This document shows, piece after piece, positions 1 to 11,189 of a stretch of DNA of 64,000 nt. Within the stretch, counting starts at the first letter, position 1; every line of letters starts with the position of its first letter. This DNA comes from Prosopocoilus inquinatus (lineage: Eukaryota; Arthropoda; Insecta; Coleoptera; Lucanidae): NCBI GenBank assembly GCA_036172665.1, contig CM069877.1, forward strand, positions 11,304,501 through 11,368,500, read 5' to 3'. Under the pieces are notes generated by a model. The model did not search any database, was not told where the DNA came from, and saw nothing but the letters and a program-made list of their open reading frames with translations. A program made the translations under genes and the position numbers.

Positions 1-1194
1 GAGCTTTTGTTATAAATAGCTGAAAGCAATTCTTAAAAGTGAAAGAAACGAAATTTTAGAAATTCAATCGACCATCTCTTTCCTCGAGTTAAACAAGTTA
101 TTAGATTAATTAAGCGCCCTTTTAAATACTTTTTAACATTTTTCGTTTCAAGTTTCTGGTGCTTTTTATTTCTTAAAATTTTTAAAACTCAGCATTTCTA
201 AAATCTTTTCTTCGGCTGGGTTCAGCTTAGTCGGGTTGGGTTAACCTTGAAACGCTTCTTACATTTTACTCTTTGAATTGCTTTATTTTTTTAATTGTTA
301 TTTTAATGTTTCTTGTTTCCTCCCTCTGTATTCATATTTGACAATCTCTTTGTGGCATTTTTTGTTTCAATTTTCTGAATTTCAATTTTTCTTATTTCTC
401 AAAATTTTAAATATTCAGCATTTTTTTGTTTCGATTTTTTACGATTTCTTACATTTTACTTTTTTTATGAAAATAGTTTCTTCAGCTCGACGGTTTGCCG
501 TAACTTCAAAGGTGCCTTGATTATTTACAATGTTTTAAGTGAAGAAGATTCGATTTAATTCGTGTTTCATTTATTACTTTTATTTTTTACGACTCGAACG
601 TTCTTTCCCTATTTTCTTTTTTTATTTAATTTAATTCTAATTGCTCTCCAACTAAATCTGGCTTTTCTCAAATCAATCGTGCTTTCTAATTGAAATTTCA
701 GCGATCGTCTTTTGTTTTCGTTTTCGCTTCTCTCCTACCTTGAATATTTACTTTTCCGTTGATCGTTTTTTTTTTCATCGTTTAAATGAATTCGACGCCA
801 AGTGGACTTGAACTACAAAGTACGTAACTTGAATCTGAATCAAACTAACAGCGTCTTCGCTCTTTTCAACCCGGAATTTCGTTTTCCCCGGAGCGTCTCT
901 TGGTTTCATCATTTTTTTTTTTTCATCGAAGCCGCCAAATATTTTGCGGCAGCCCAAGGTCAAATCATCGGAATTTTTATATCGAGGGTGAGGTTGGTCT
1001 TGAGATGATATGATGTTTTGGCAGAGACAGTTTCCGTTTTGATCCACCAGGACCTAAATGGCATTGGCGTTGCGTGACCTTGGGCACTCGTTGAATATCA
1101 AAGTAATTAAAAAAAAAGCAAAAAAATTTGTTCAGTTTACATAAAATGTGAAAAACAATGCCCGATAAATAAATTAAAATTTGTGTCGGAACTT

Positions 1195-1510
1195 TTTAGC
1201 TTTGCCGGCCGAAATTAAAACCTAACGCTCCCGCCGCTTTCAATAAATAAAATAATAATTCCAATAAAACGTTTATTATTCGGGCGCGCATAAATCAGGA
1301 AGGAGATTTTATTACGGATAAATCCCGACGGTCGTTTTTAAAATTTTAACAACCGGCGGCGTGTCTCCGCGTGCGCAAAAACCGGCGTCGATAACGAACA
1401 AAATAATAATTCCGGCCCTGCGCCCCAAAAAGCTTCATATTAATTTATGTATCGATAAAAGCGCGCGACTATAATTCAATTAGCGCAATAAATGAATTTA
1501 CACACGTCGT
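1195..1510. promoter_or_regulatory. CpG-containing candidate regulatory block
   Basis: The block alternates CpG-rich words (GGGCGCGC, CCGGCGGCG, GCGCGCG) with TA-rich words (AATAATAATTCC twice, TTAATTTATG). It differs in texture from the flanking T-rich DNA and shows no repeat copy elsewhere in the window. This is inferred from composition only; conservation in a related genome would be needed to call it an enhancer. Confidence 0.2.
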
Positions 1511-1717
1511 AACGAACGATTTTAACATTTAACGTGGTATTGCCACTCAATAAAACACGCTGTGATTAAATGTCGAAATTGTGTTTTCAATTACGTTGTA
1601 AATTGCAAAAGTTGCTTTATAAAAAAAAAAAAAACAAAACAAAACAAAACAAAACGGACAGGAGAGGTTACACAGCCAATAAATTATTAAATTATTATTT
1701 GTCCGCGTGTGCAAAGT

Positions 1718-1870
1718 TGAACCTCGATTTTCTTTGTTAGTAGCGTTCTGGTTTTCGGTAGGAAGCCAGAATTCAATTTCTACTTCGTTTCTCACGGTCA
1801 GTGCTCGAATGGCGTCTACTTATGTTTTCAGATCTGTCGATCTCAGATTGGTCCACGGATTTTAGTTCGA
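1718..1870. repeat. Dispersed repeat, copy 1 of 2
   Basis: This segment aligns by eye to 48108-48250. Both contain AACCTCGATTTT, TTTGTTAGTAGCG, TTTCTACTTCGTTTTC-like words and GGCGTCTACTTAT in the same order and orientation. The copies are diverged by substitutions and small indels. No coding content or terminal repeats were recognised, so the element class is unknown. Confidence 0.6.
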
Positions 1871-2054
1871 AAAGCTTGCTTTTTACTTATGTTAAAAATA
1901 TTTCGAATAAAAACTACAAACCTTCAATTTTTTTTAAGCTTTCGTCAAGCGCAATGATGATTTTTCTTTTAACTCCTTCTTGGAACACTAAATTTAAATT
2001 GAAATCGATAAAATTCGGTTACGATTCAGTTGTTTACCATAAACTGGAAATCAC

Positions 2055-2475
2055 ACCGTGTTGTTAGTTGACTCGCGAAAATAATTACAAACAAAATTTT
2101 AAAATAGAAAAAGAAATCCCAACCAGGGAAAAGGAACGCTTTAACGATCAGCCAAATCAGGAACTATGGAACTTCTCCCTTTAAATGCCCGCAGCATTTT
2201 TTAAATGCTTTTTCCCACTCGATTTCCGTGATAGCGGGCCAGTCATGCGATTGCACTGCAAATGCATGGATGGAAAATTCACATCAATTAAATAAAATTA
2301 ACTGCAACGTTGCTTATTTGGCAAGATGTAAGCTCGCGGACAATACCTGCTCTGTTTTCCGTGGCGCCGACGAGTAGTCAAGTTTCGAGAATTTTCAGAA
2401 AACAATATGCTATTCTTCAAGGCTGACCTTGCACGTGTTCTGCTTTTGCGTTAGAGTATTGTTACGATGATTTTG
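2055..2475. repeat. Dispersed repeat family with the word AGCCAAATCAGGAACT, long copy
   Basis: This copy matches 53020-53440 over about 400 bp: AGCCAAATCAGGAACT, AACTTCTCC, TTTCCCACT, TGCGATTGCACTGCA-like words, CTGTTTTCCGTG, GTCAAGTTTCG and CCTTGCACGTGTTCT occur in the same order. A shorter copy lies at 5475-5640, and short fragments occur near 53090 and 55285-55330. The family is probably a non-autonomous mobile element. No terminal repeats or target-site duplications could be fixed by eye. Confidence 0.75.
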
Positions 2476-2479
2476 GGAT

Positions 2480-3440
2480 GAGGGGCGTAGTCAAAGTAAA
2501 ATACAATAAAATACATTGTCGTTATTTTTCCCCAAGATGTAAGCGGGGGATCGCTTTCTGCGAATTTGATAGCGATTTTAATATTTCTTCTGTACCTACG
2601 TGCAACGCAGGGTAAGTTTTTTTTGGCGATCTCGTGGTCATTCTTTTGTTAATTGTTCCCTTCTCATTTCCCGTTGTTATGGTGGTAGTGCCAGGCAAAG
2701 GGCAGCTTCACACTTTCCTTTTGATATCTCTTCTGTACCTACGTGCAACGCAGGGTAAGTTTTTTTTGGCGATATCGTGGTCATTCTTTTGTTAATTGTT
2801 CCCTTCTCGTTTCCCGTTATTATGGTGGTAGTGCCAAGCAAGGGGCAGCTCCACACTTTCTTTTTGATATCTCTTCTGTACCTTCGTGCAACGCAGGATA
2901 AGTTTTTTTTGGCGATATCGTGGTCATTCTTTTGTTAATTGTTCCCTTCTCATTTCCCGTTATTATAGTGATAGTGCCAAGCAAGGGGCAGCTTCACACT
3001 TTCCTTTTGATATCTCTTCTGTAGCTACGTGCAACGCAGGGTAAGTTTTTTTTTTGGCGATCTCGTGATCATTCTTTTGTTAGTTGTTCCCTTCTCATTT
3101 CCCGTCATTATAGTGGTAGTGCCAAGCAAGGGGCAGCTTCACACTTTCCTTTTAATATCTCTTCTGTACCTACGTGCAACGCAGGATAAGTTCTTTTTGG
3201 CGATCTCGTGGTCATTCTTTTGTTAATTGTTCCCTTCTCATTTCCCATTATTGTGGTAGTGCCAGGTAAGGGGCAGCTTCACACTTTCCTTTTGATATCT
3301 CTTCTGTACCTACGTGCAACGCAGGGCAAGTTTATTTTTGGCGATCTCGTGGTCATTCTTTTGTTAATTTTTCCCGTTATTATAGTGCTAGTGCCCGGGA
3401 GGGGGCAGCTTAACACTTTCCTTTACCCCAGTTGCGACTG
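2480..3440. repeat. Minisatellite, six monomers of about 143 bp
   Basis: The anchor word TGTACCTACGTGCAACG starts at 2591, 2734, 2877, 3020 (one change), 3165 and 3305, giving periods of 143, 143, 143, 145 and 140 bp. Each monomer also carries TTTTTTTGGCGAT, CTCGTGGTCATTCTTTTGTTA-like words and GGGGCAGCTTCACACTTTCC. The entry sequence (CCAAGATGTAAGC, TTTGATAGCGATTTT) and the anchor are shared with the arrays at 32721-33420 and 36990-38470, but the rest of the monomer is different. Several monomers contain GGGTAAGT directly after the anchor. Confidence 0.9.
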
Positions 3441-3760
3441 TGAGAAGGCTTTGCAGTGACGAATCCTTTCCAACATCGACCGATCGCCGTTTGACTTGCA
3501 TCAGCGATACGAACCTGACAGCCGCCATCTTCTGTCCCGTTGAAAACGGCCGCTATCGCTCGGACGTCCTAGGCAGAACCGTCGTTGAGTCGTCGTCGCG
3601 GCGCGGAGCCGCATCGGAAGCATTTTAAGGTCGTTTTCTCTTTTTTTCTTTTCTCGTCACTGTTCTTGCGGGGTGACGTCTTCGTTTTACATCGTCGCTG
3701 TGTGGAAAAATGCAGACGTGGTCCAAGTTCCGAACGCGTGATGTGACTGTAGACGGAATC
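3400..3760. repeat. Shared 3' flank of the minisatellite element, copy 1
   Basis: After the last monomer, the words GGGGGCAGCTT, CACTTTCCTTTA, GAAGGCTT, GCAGTGACGAAT, AACATCGACCGATC, CATCAGCGA, TCTTCGTTTTACATCGTCGC and TGTGTGGAAAA follow in order. The same series follows the third array at 38425-38755. A common unique flank next to arrays with different monomers suggests that array plus flank form one mobile unit. No protein is encoded. Confidence 0.75.
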
Positions 3761-3868
3761 TCGAAAATCGACGGTTAAGATGTGGGTCAAGATTCAAGGA
3801 TTCAAATATTCGGTACGTAGAGATGCAATGTTTTATAAAATTAAGTTACGATTAAATTATGTTATTAC

Positions 3869-4094
3869 TAGGGAAAAGAATTCGGCCCACTTAGAGTTGG
3901 ACACTTTTTACACCGAATGTACTACTTACTCGATCTGCGGTTCCGATGCATTTAAACTTCTATTGAGTGGGAGGGGAAGGGTTACAATGCGAGCGTTCGC
4001 ACTTCGCAGAAGTTACTATGGGCGAGGATTAATACAGTTCGAATACTAAATTTTTGTACTGCTCGCGGAACAAGTGCGCCGATTTTTTTCCCTG
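3869..4094. mobile_element. hAT-type MITE, older copy
   Basis: The element begins TAGGGAAAAGAATTCGGC and ends with the near inverse (GCCGATTTTTTTCCCTG), giving imperfect terminal inverted repeats. The internal sequence matches the element at 40748-40981 (GTTGGACACTTTTTAC, GTTCCGATGCAT, ATTGAGTG, GAGGGGAAGG). The flanking 8-mers GTTATTAC and ATTATAAC agree at six of eight positions, as expected for a decayed 8-bp target-site duplication of the hAT superfamily. It has no transposase ORF and is non-autonomous. Confidence 0.75.
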
Positions 4095-4620
4095 ATTATA
4101 ACGAATTAAAATATGAACGAGTTCAGTATAAGAAGGGGGTAGAATTTCTTCGAACTACGATGCACACGGTATAACTCACTGCAAGGAATAACGGAGTCGA
4201 GCCGTTCTTGCACCTAATTATGCACTTGATTAAGGATTTCTTTTGCATAGCAAATACATCATCCGACGTTCTTCACTTGATACATTTCAAACGGGCGGAG
4301 GGCTGTAAGAAAGACCGCCGGAGACGAAAAACAAGCATTCGGGTGCAGTCTCCTGACCTATTTGCGTGTGCCTCGTTGTAAGTTTATTTTTTTATTTTAA
4401 TTTTTTTTTCAAATCAATCAGTTTCCTAACTTTGTAATTAATTTCGCGAATGAAGATAGAACTCTTAACGGTGTGATTTCTGGTTTATGGTAGACAATTT
4501 GATAGTAACCGAATTTTAGTTAATTCAATTTAAATTCAGCGTTGCAAGAGAGATGACAGGTCGGCGTTCAAATAAAAAAAATTATTGCGCATAAGGCTTG
4601 AACAAATTAAATATTTGGTA
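4095..4620. repeat. Dispersed repeat related to 42740-43560
   Basis: Words such as GATGCACACGG, TGCACTTGATTAAGGAT, TTTGCATAGCAAAT, GTTTATTTTTTTA, TCAGTTTCCT and TTTCGCGAATGAAGATA recur in the same order at 42740-43560. The sequence just before the hAT MITE (GTACGTAGAGATGCAATGTTTT, about 3812) also recurs near 42755 and 43262, so the MITE was inserted into a copy of this older repeat. No coding content was seen. Confidence 0.6.
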
Positions 4621-4900
4621 TTTTTATTTGAAATATTTTCATAAGGAAAAAACCATTTATCGGTTGTTGGTTTTTTTTTCAATTTAATAGTTACCAGGTT
4701 TTCTTTCATTAAATCATTCGGACTTAATTAAAAAGAAAATCGTTCGTATTAGTTAATTTTTTTATGTAATTGTATTGGAACTGAATTTCACGTTTGTTTT
4801 TTTTATTATATATATTTTACATTTAATTATATATTTTACATTTAATTTTTTCTAAATCGTATGTAAACTAAATTTTTTTAAATATCTATCAATATTTCCT
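4621..4900. other. AT-rich stretch, nothing recognised
   Basis: Low-complexity A and T runs including ATATATTTTAC tandem words near 4806-4845. There is no gene, RNA or element signature. Confidence 0.4.
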
Positions 4901-4904
4901 CAAA

Positions 4905-5060
4905 CCGAGATGCACACGGCCCGACGCGGCGGCGCGGCATTAGTCGAGCAGAGCTCAGTCGAAGTTATGGAAATTGTAATATTGCACCTAATTAGTGCAC
5001 TCAATTAAGGATGATTTTTGCGTAACAAATGCAACATGTTGCAACAAGATTCCCCGCTCT
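4905..5060. repeat. Repeat fragment similar to 4160-4260 and 43385-43490
   Basis: GATGCACACGG, TTGCACCTAATTA, CACTCAATTAAGGAT, TTTTTGCGTAACAAATGC and the following word ATGTTGC align with the two other copies in the same order. This is an additional, truncated copy of the preceding repeat family. Confidence 0.55.
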
Positions 5061-5174
5061 TCCGCATTGTTATTTATGTTGCAACCACGTGATTGGGACG
5101 TTTGATGCAGGCGCGGGATTCGGCTCGCTGACAACGCTCGTTGAATTTTTCTTTCTCTCAACCCCACATTTTCC

Positions 5175-5450
5175 TTAATTTACGTTTCCTTTGTAGCACG
5201 ATTAACAAAAACCCTTAAGGAGACTACATTTTCAGAAAGCAACTTCATGTCGATTCTATTTTCAAATATTCGCAGCAATCAATTGTTTTTGGGAGAAAAA
5301 AAAATGATGATGCAGTTACATTCAAAGTCAGTCTTGCCGACGCAACGACCGACGGACGCTTGTCTTAGCTTGGTTTATATTACCTCGTAGCGTCACATCT
5401 TTCCCTCCTCGCTAAAAAAAAAAATATAAAATGAATGACGAAATGATAAA
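5175..5450. repeat. Dispersed repeat with CACATCTTTCCCTCCTCGC, copy 1
   Basis: This matches 53625-53870: TACGTTTCCTTTGTAGC, CCCTTAAG, CATTTTCAGAAAGCAACTTC, TTCGCAGCAATCAATTGTTTTT, CAGTCTTGCCGACG, TTGGTTTA and the terminal CACATCTTTCCCTCCTCGC occur in order. The last part is also the seed word of the satellite at 56880-60360, so that satellite probably grew from this element family. Confidence 0.75.
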
Positions 5451-5639
5451 AATTTAAAAATAAAAAATCTCAAGGAGGCAAAAGAAACGCGTTAACGGTC
5501 AGCCAAATCAGGAACTCTGGAACTTCTCTCTTTAAATGCGTGTAGCATTTTTTAAAGGCTTTTCCACCCGATTTCCATGACAGTGGGGTACATCATGCGA
5601 TTGCACTGCAGATGAATGGATGGAAAATATTATTTATGA

Positions 5640-5840
5640 GTATTGAAAAATTCTAATCCTTGCGTTATTATTTATTTAAGCGCAGTACGTGTCCATTTTT
5701 ATTATCTGAGATCAATACGTGGACATTATTAATTAAGAGCAACACGTGCACATTTTTATTATTATTATTTATGAGCAACGCGTGCACATTTTTATTATTT
5801 TTAACAAAATTGTTAAATGTGGTGGATACTTCCAAATAAA
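5640..5840. repeat. Short tandem repeat around GCAACACGTGCACATTTTTA
   Basis: Four degenerate units of about 35-50 bp share the core (G)CACACGTGCACATTTTTATTATT. The same block, ending in TTTAACAAAATTGTTAAATG, recurs at 53500-53625 next to the same partner repeats but in a different order. The core contains the E-box CACGTG in several units. Confidence 0.7.
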
Positions 5841-5844
5841 TTTA

Positions 5845-7635
5845 AAAAAAAACAATGCACTCACGTGAAACAAAACAACAAAGGCTCGGAGCTCGACCCT
5901 TTTCGAACATAATTTTATAATTTTACCTTGAATGAAGTTGGAATTTTATTATTCGTTCGAATATGTCACGGATATGCGTGTGGTGTTATTTTGTTTTTGG
6001 TTTTTCTTTTTTTTTTTTCGTAATGACGACGGTTCGTTTCAATAAAAACAAACACAAACAAATCAGGTCATCCTGCAGCAACATCCCAACCCCAACAGAA
6101 TCAATAACCCCGATAGTTTTAATAAATATTTATTATGCGACGCTGCCGCGTGCACTCGACCCCGTTAACGCCCCGCTAAATCAATTTGCGTCGCCCTCTG
6201 ACATTTATTTCCTTATTTAACTGCCATTATAACGCGCCTATAAAAACGGGCGAGCGGAGGGCGAGGGAGGGCGATTAAAAATTGCGGCGCGCGCGCTCGC
6301 GCTTGGCAACAATGCCCGATTTTTACTCGTCCGCTCCCCCGCCCCCGCCACTCCGTCCGGATAGATAAACATTTATTTCACGTGTAATTTATGGGCGATG
6401 TTAATTTCTACGGTTGTGTTTCATCATTATTGCTCGACTATGAAAACGTTTATTGCCGTTAAATTTCACCATTTGCACTCCGGCGGTGTATTATTTATGG
6501 CAGTGACATCGGTGATTCCATGTTTAAAAAAAATTAATGGTCGTGATACACGTGCTTTATTATGTTATATTTGCGTAGGACATGAAAAGGCATTTTCAAA
6601 ACGAAACGTTTTAAACAAACAACCGTCATCGTGACGCAATTTGAGACTCCATTTTGGCTATCCATGTTTTATGCGATTTCCTTGTTCCAACAGAGAAATC
6701 CGCTTTCTCGTTTTGGACTCTCTTATGTTTTGCCGATACTTCTTCATCTGTTATCGTATCCCGGAGGCGAATCAAATGCAGCGAAGGTCGAATACATGAG
6801 GGCATCGCTAAGGTCACAGACGTCCGGCAGTTGGCAACCATCGACACGCACGAAACTCGACGTGTCGACGTGAGGTGGCGACGCTACGTGACAGCTGAGT
6901 AACATTTGACATCTACGTGCGAGCAACCCTTATGACCTCCACCGAATGTAACCTATTATTTTATGTATTTAATGCACGGTTGTGTATAACGCAATTCCTT
7001 CCGATCGTGAATGTAAGTATGAGGTGTTTTCGAAAAAGCAAAAAGAAAACAAATTTCAATTTGCCTCCATCTGAACATCACCCCGCAATAAATCAGCATT
7101 TCGCTGGCGCAATATGAAACGAAAATCTGTATGATGTGTTGCCCCACATGCTGCAGCGAAGCTCAAAATAGATTTATACACCATCGAGTGCAGTTAATCG
7201 ATTTCGCCGGAGAACGAAATGGAATAGTCACCGCCGGCTTTGACGAGAGGGCGCTGAAGCGTGCCCCGAGAGTTCTTCATTTCGCAGCTCCGCTCACTTC
7301 TCCGTCCCGACCGAACGAACAGACGACGATGATGATGATAATCTGAGCAAATTTACTCTCGGGCGTAAATTATTTTTAAGCGAGGATAAACTCTCTCTGC
7401 GGCGAAGGGCCCGGATGTGTGGCGTAACGTGGGATTATGAAATTACCGTTAGGGAACCGTATTTCAAAGTAAATCTCCAGGTAATATTGAACCCGGTGGA
7501 AAATTCGTTTCGCGTTAGGGATTTACGTCTGTAGCGTTTAAAGATGATGTCCCGTTCACAAAATTGCCAAAAATAAATAAGTATAACACCCAGAATGTTT
7601 AATTTCAATTTCGGTTAATTAAAAAGTGTCCAGTT
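5845..7635. other. Mostly single-copy DNA without a supported gene
   Basis: No exon could be supported; short overlapping ORFs at 6398-6902 exist on both strands and have no splice support. A CpG-rich block at 6080-6400 contains CTATAAAAACGGGCGAGCGG-like sequence, a GC run (GCGGCGCGCGCGCTCGCG) and several TTTATTTA words. Near 7645 the word GCACCCTGTACA is a fragment of the TACAGGGTG-type terminal motif that is common in this window. Confidence 0.45.
6080..6400. promoter_or_regulatory. CpG-rich block with TATA-like word
   Basis: A CTATAAAAAC word at about 6238 lies just before a GC-rich stretch (GGGCGAGCGGAGGGCGAGG, then GCGCGCGCTCGCGC). This could be a promoter or a conserved regulatory block, but no exon follows that I can support. 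Transcription start data would decide. Confidence 0.2.
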
Positions 7636-7639
7636 TTGA

Positions 7640-9260
7640 AGCACCCTGTACATAATTTTTTTTTTCAAATAATTTGTATTCAAAATTGTCTTGAATTCTT
7701 TTTTTAATTATTGTTTTCTTAAAAAAAATAATTGTCATTTTACATTAAACAACATTTAAAAAGAAAAACTATCGTTTTTACGGGTAACGCCATCTACATA
7801 CACTTTCCTTAAAACTTTGACCGGACGGACGTATGTAAATTAACGTTCAAAAAACAAGACAAAAAAATAAAACATCATTTCTGTAATACTTACGCAAGAA
7901 AAAAAAGACGCGATCGGTATGAAACATTAAAAAAAAAACGACTGCCTTTGAGAAGGAAAGAAAACAAATGACAGACGGCAAACACGATTTTTACGCTATT
8001 GCTCGGCGATGCCGCAAAAAAAAACAAAAAGAATCATTTGTGTAACTCTACGCAAGAAAAAAGAAAAAAAAAGAAAACGCGATCAGTATTAAACATTAAA
8101 AAAAAAACTATTGCTTTTACGAGTAACGCCATCTGTAGATTTTTCTGACAACTTTGACAGAACGTATCTAAATAAATGTCCAAAAAACAAAGAAGAAAAA
8201 ATAAATGACAATCGACGGATGTCCAAAAGAAGAGGGGAAAAAAACAAATGACAGTCTGCAGACATTATTTTTGCGCTATCGCTCGGCGTCGCCGCAAAAA
8301 CATAAACAGAAGACGATCGGTAAGAAAAAAACGGAAATTTAAAATCTGATGGAAAACTGAAAAAGCGAGTTGCCGTTTCGAAGGGGCAAACAGAACAAAT
8401 GACGGTCGGCAAACATCTTTTCTATAATACTTACAAGAAATTATTGACGCAAGAAAAAAAAAAGAAAATGCGATCGGTATTAAACATTAAAAAAAAAAAA
8501 TTGCTTTTTCGACTAACGCCATCTGTACATTTTTCTGAGAAGTTTGACCGAGCGTATCTAAATAAACGTTCAGAAACAAAGAAAAAAAAAAAGAAATGAC
8601 GATCGACGGACGTGATTTTTCTAAAATTGTCAGTAACCAGAAACGAAAACAAAAAGGCGATCAGCAGACAAGTAAAAGAGAGAAAGAAAAACAGGAACAA
8701 TTTGAAATCAAAAACGAAAACGGAAAACGAAAAAAGGAAGTCAGACGGTCAGCGGTCAAGAGAGGGAAAGAAAACAAATGACAGTCGGCGGACATTATTT
8801 TTATGCTATCGCTCGGCGTTGCCCCGCAGAAAAAAAAAGAAAACAAAAGATGATCGATGAGAGATTACGGAAATTTAACTTCGAAAGATAAACTGAAAAA
8901 GCGAGTGGCAATCAACGTTCGAAGAAGAAAAAAGAAAAACAAATGACGGTCGGCAAACTACATTCCTGAAATACTTACAAAAAGTTGTTGCCGAACGAAA
9001 AAAAAGAGAAAACGCGATCGGTGTGAAACATTGAGAAAAAAAAACTATTTCTTTTTTAAGTAACGCCATCTGTACATTTTTCTGAGAACTTTGACTGGGC
9101 GTATCTAAATAAACGTTTCGTAAACAAAGAAAAAAAAATCGACGAACGTGATTTTTGCAAAACCGCGCGTTACCGTAAACAAAAACAAAAAGCGATCAGC
9201 TGACAAGCAAGAAAAGAAAAACAGAAACAATTGAAACAACGAAATTTATGCAAAATATTT
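7640..9260. repeat. A-rich degenerate tandem array with GATCGGT and ACGCCATCTGTA words
   Basis: The anchor TAACGCCATCTRTA occurs at 7784, 8124, 8514 and 9061, each followed by TTTTTCTGA, ACTTTGAC and CGTATCTAAATAAACGTT. Between anchors the plus strand is A-rich with words such as AAACAAATGACAGTCGGC and GACGATCGACGGACG. The spacing (340, 390, 547 bp) shows unequal units. Long T-rich antisense ORFs here are composition artefacts. Related AAACAAATGACGATC words recur in the arrays at 20859-26210. Confidence 0.75.
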
Positions 9261-9888
9261 CACTTGAAATATTTCGGCTTTACAACACTATCTGTTGCTA
9301 AATTAATTTCTGACGCCCCGGACTGTCACCTGAATCCGGCCATGCCCATTAACTTAACTTTTTCGAAATCGTTCGGTTTCTAAGTATATAGATCAGTGTC
9401 CGTAAAATCACTGAATGAGTTCCAAGCTTCAATTCGAGGTTTCCGTCGAAATATTCCATTAGCCATTTTTAGTTGTCATTGTTGCCAATATATTCAATAT
9501 TTTAACGGTCGCTTTTAGATTTACCCTTTTTTAATGGATTTTATGTTAGAAGCGGACTCCCCTGACCTTCGTTTTATCCCGCACGTCTCGTTTTATTCTT
9601 CATCAGTAAAAATCCAGCTCTTATACTAAACGACTGCGTTACATTTCCGCCAAGGCCAAATTTATTTATGGCTGTTGATGCGTTTTCATAATAGCTTCAG
9701 GTGACGCAAGCCGAATCGAAGCGAATTTTCTTTTTCCTTTGGGAGCTGTTACTCAGCTATTATCGAGGCCAATCAAACCAACCAACTACCCTTCATTATC
9801 TTTTTTGGCTTGCTTTTTGGACTGGTTTGGTAAGTTATTTTGTCTCTTTTCTCGAATTATACTTAAGGTTTCTTCGTTTTTGTTTACA
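9261..9888. other. Single-copy stretch, nothing recognised
   Basis: No repeat partner, RNA or exon was seen. At 9862-9888 a pyrimidine-rich tract ending in TTTGTTTACAG resembles a 3' splice site directly before the repeated block described next. Confidence 0.35.
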
Positions 9889-9899
9889 GTGGAAATTTC

Positions 9900-10000
9900 G
9901 AGCTACGTCTCTGCTGACGAAGCCCCAAATAGGGCTGAAACAGTTGTACAGAGGCTGCTCGAGGTTTTCACTGCAATCAAAAACGATTTGCAACAAAAAA
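9900..10000 (+). repeat. Short repeated block with open frame, copy 1
   Basis: This block is about 95% identical by eye to 10733-10830. The shared plus-strand frame reads SYVSAxEAPNRAExxVQRLL and continues EVFTAIKNDLQ. Differences between copies fall at both silent and replacement positions, so coding constraint is not shown. A good acceptor-like sequence precedes copy 1 only. It may be a mobile-element coding scrap; I do not recognise the family. Confidence 0.5.
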
Positions 10001-10611
10001 TTTTTAAGGTTTCTTCGTGCACTTGTAGGCAATTTTCTGCCGCCCTTTTTAACGGTAATTTTTGTTGATCCGTTCTGATCGAAAACAATAGGGCAAGTAC
10101 CAGGGGTTCCATTAGCTCTAATGCCCTCAAGTCCACCGGCCTGTGCAGAAAACTTGGCTTATTTATTTGTCCGTCCTTGTCGCTTGTTTGAAAAATCATC
10201 TGGACCAGTCGTGCTGTTCTGGTTCTCGAGGCAAAATCCGTCTTCAACGCCCTTATCGTGGATGACCGTTGCGAATCGTGTATTGCGGAACCTTACTTTC
10301 ATTCAACTTTCAAAGTCAAGTCGCGTTTAACACCATTTTTTTTAATTAACCTCATTTTAGTGCTTTAAGTGCTTACGTCAATTTAATTCAATTTAATCAT
10401 TGTTTTTTATTCGCTTGTTTTTTAGATAATTGCTAGTTTTAAATAAATTTTCACAAATTCAGAACTGTCCAAAGATTTCCGTGAGACAAAGGAAATTTCC
10501 TAAGTACGTACCGATTTACGTCTTTGAAATATTTTAAGATATTTTTCAATTTCGAGTTAACCGATATCAAATTTTGGATTTAACTAAACCAGCAACATCC
10601 TACGTTCGCCT

Positions 10612-10830
10612 TTTGACCTAACATTGCATAAGGATTGACAAATTGAAGCCAGCTTGCCACATAATAAGTCATCCCATGCAAGTCGGCCATGCTTGCTGTC
10701 AAGAAAGTTTTACAAAATTTTGTTGGCAAATCGTAGCTACGTTTCTGCTGAAGAAGCCCCAAATAGGGCTGAAATAGCTGTACAGAGGCTGCTCGAGGTT
10801 TTCACTGCAATCAAAAACGATTTGCAACGA
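10612..10830. repeat. Composite repeat: conserved core plus short repeated block, copy 2
   Basis: The first part (TTGACCTAACATTGCATAAG, CATAATAAGTCATCCCATGC, GGCCATGCTTGCTG) is a core also found at 44387-44478 in the same orientation and inverted at 54293-54375. The second part repeats 9900-10000. At 44387-44510 the core is joined directly to GCAATCAAAAACGATTT, so that copy lacks the middle of this one. On the minus strand the core reads ADLHGMTYYVASWLQFVNP, which is partly kept in the second copy. Confidence 0.65.
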
Positions 10831-11189
10831 AATTTTGGATTTAACGTTCTTGGTATTATTATACTATTTAATTTCCGCGCATTATTAAATTGTTGTCTTG
10901 AACACGTCCACCTTTCTAAGACTGAAGATATTTACGGTTGGATGTAATCGATGTACTTTGATAAATGAATGGTTTTTAAACTTTAACCGCACAGAATTTT
11001 ATTAGGACGTAGCACTCAAGTTTTCACTATCACGATTAATAGCTTCGTCGGAAGTAAAAACGAGTAAATAAACAATTACGGACATCTTCGTCGTATTTAC
11101 TTCAGTTGACGTCTACCGGTAACTATTTTAAATATACTTCTATTGTGAAAATTCCTTATTTTTTTCCACGACCCCCTCTCCGATGCTCC
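10831..11189. other. Single-copy stretch, nothing recognised
   Basis: No exon, RNA or repeat partner was seen apart from GTCGAAATAGAG-like words near the right edge that lead into the GC-box array. Confidence 0.35.

Larger units (their letters stand above)
1..2054. other. AT-rich single-copy stretch without a supported gene
   Basis: I see no open frame with splice support or protein-like composition here; the short ORFs are T-rich and antisense A-rich artefacts. The stretch contains homopolymer runs and an (AAAAC)n microsatellite near 1621-1655. A block at about 1200-1500 is richer in CpG and mixes GGCG-type words with TAATTA/ATAAA words, a texture often seen in insect regulatory DNA. The segment at about 1718-1870 is a diverged copy of sequence at 48108-48250 (shared words such as AATGGCGTCTACTTAT), so the last part is not strictly unique. 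Confidence 0.5.

Noticed and set aside
8089..8412. 107-codon minus-strand ORF and its neighbours up to 9069
   Set aside because: Phe/Ser-rich products of the complementary A-rich tandem array.
9739..10068. 109-codon plus-strand ORF as a gene
   Set aside because: Only its middle is shared with the copy at 10733-10830; the ends are unrelated and there is no start or splice context beyond one acceptor-like site.
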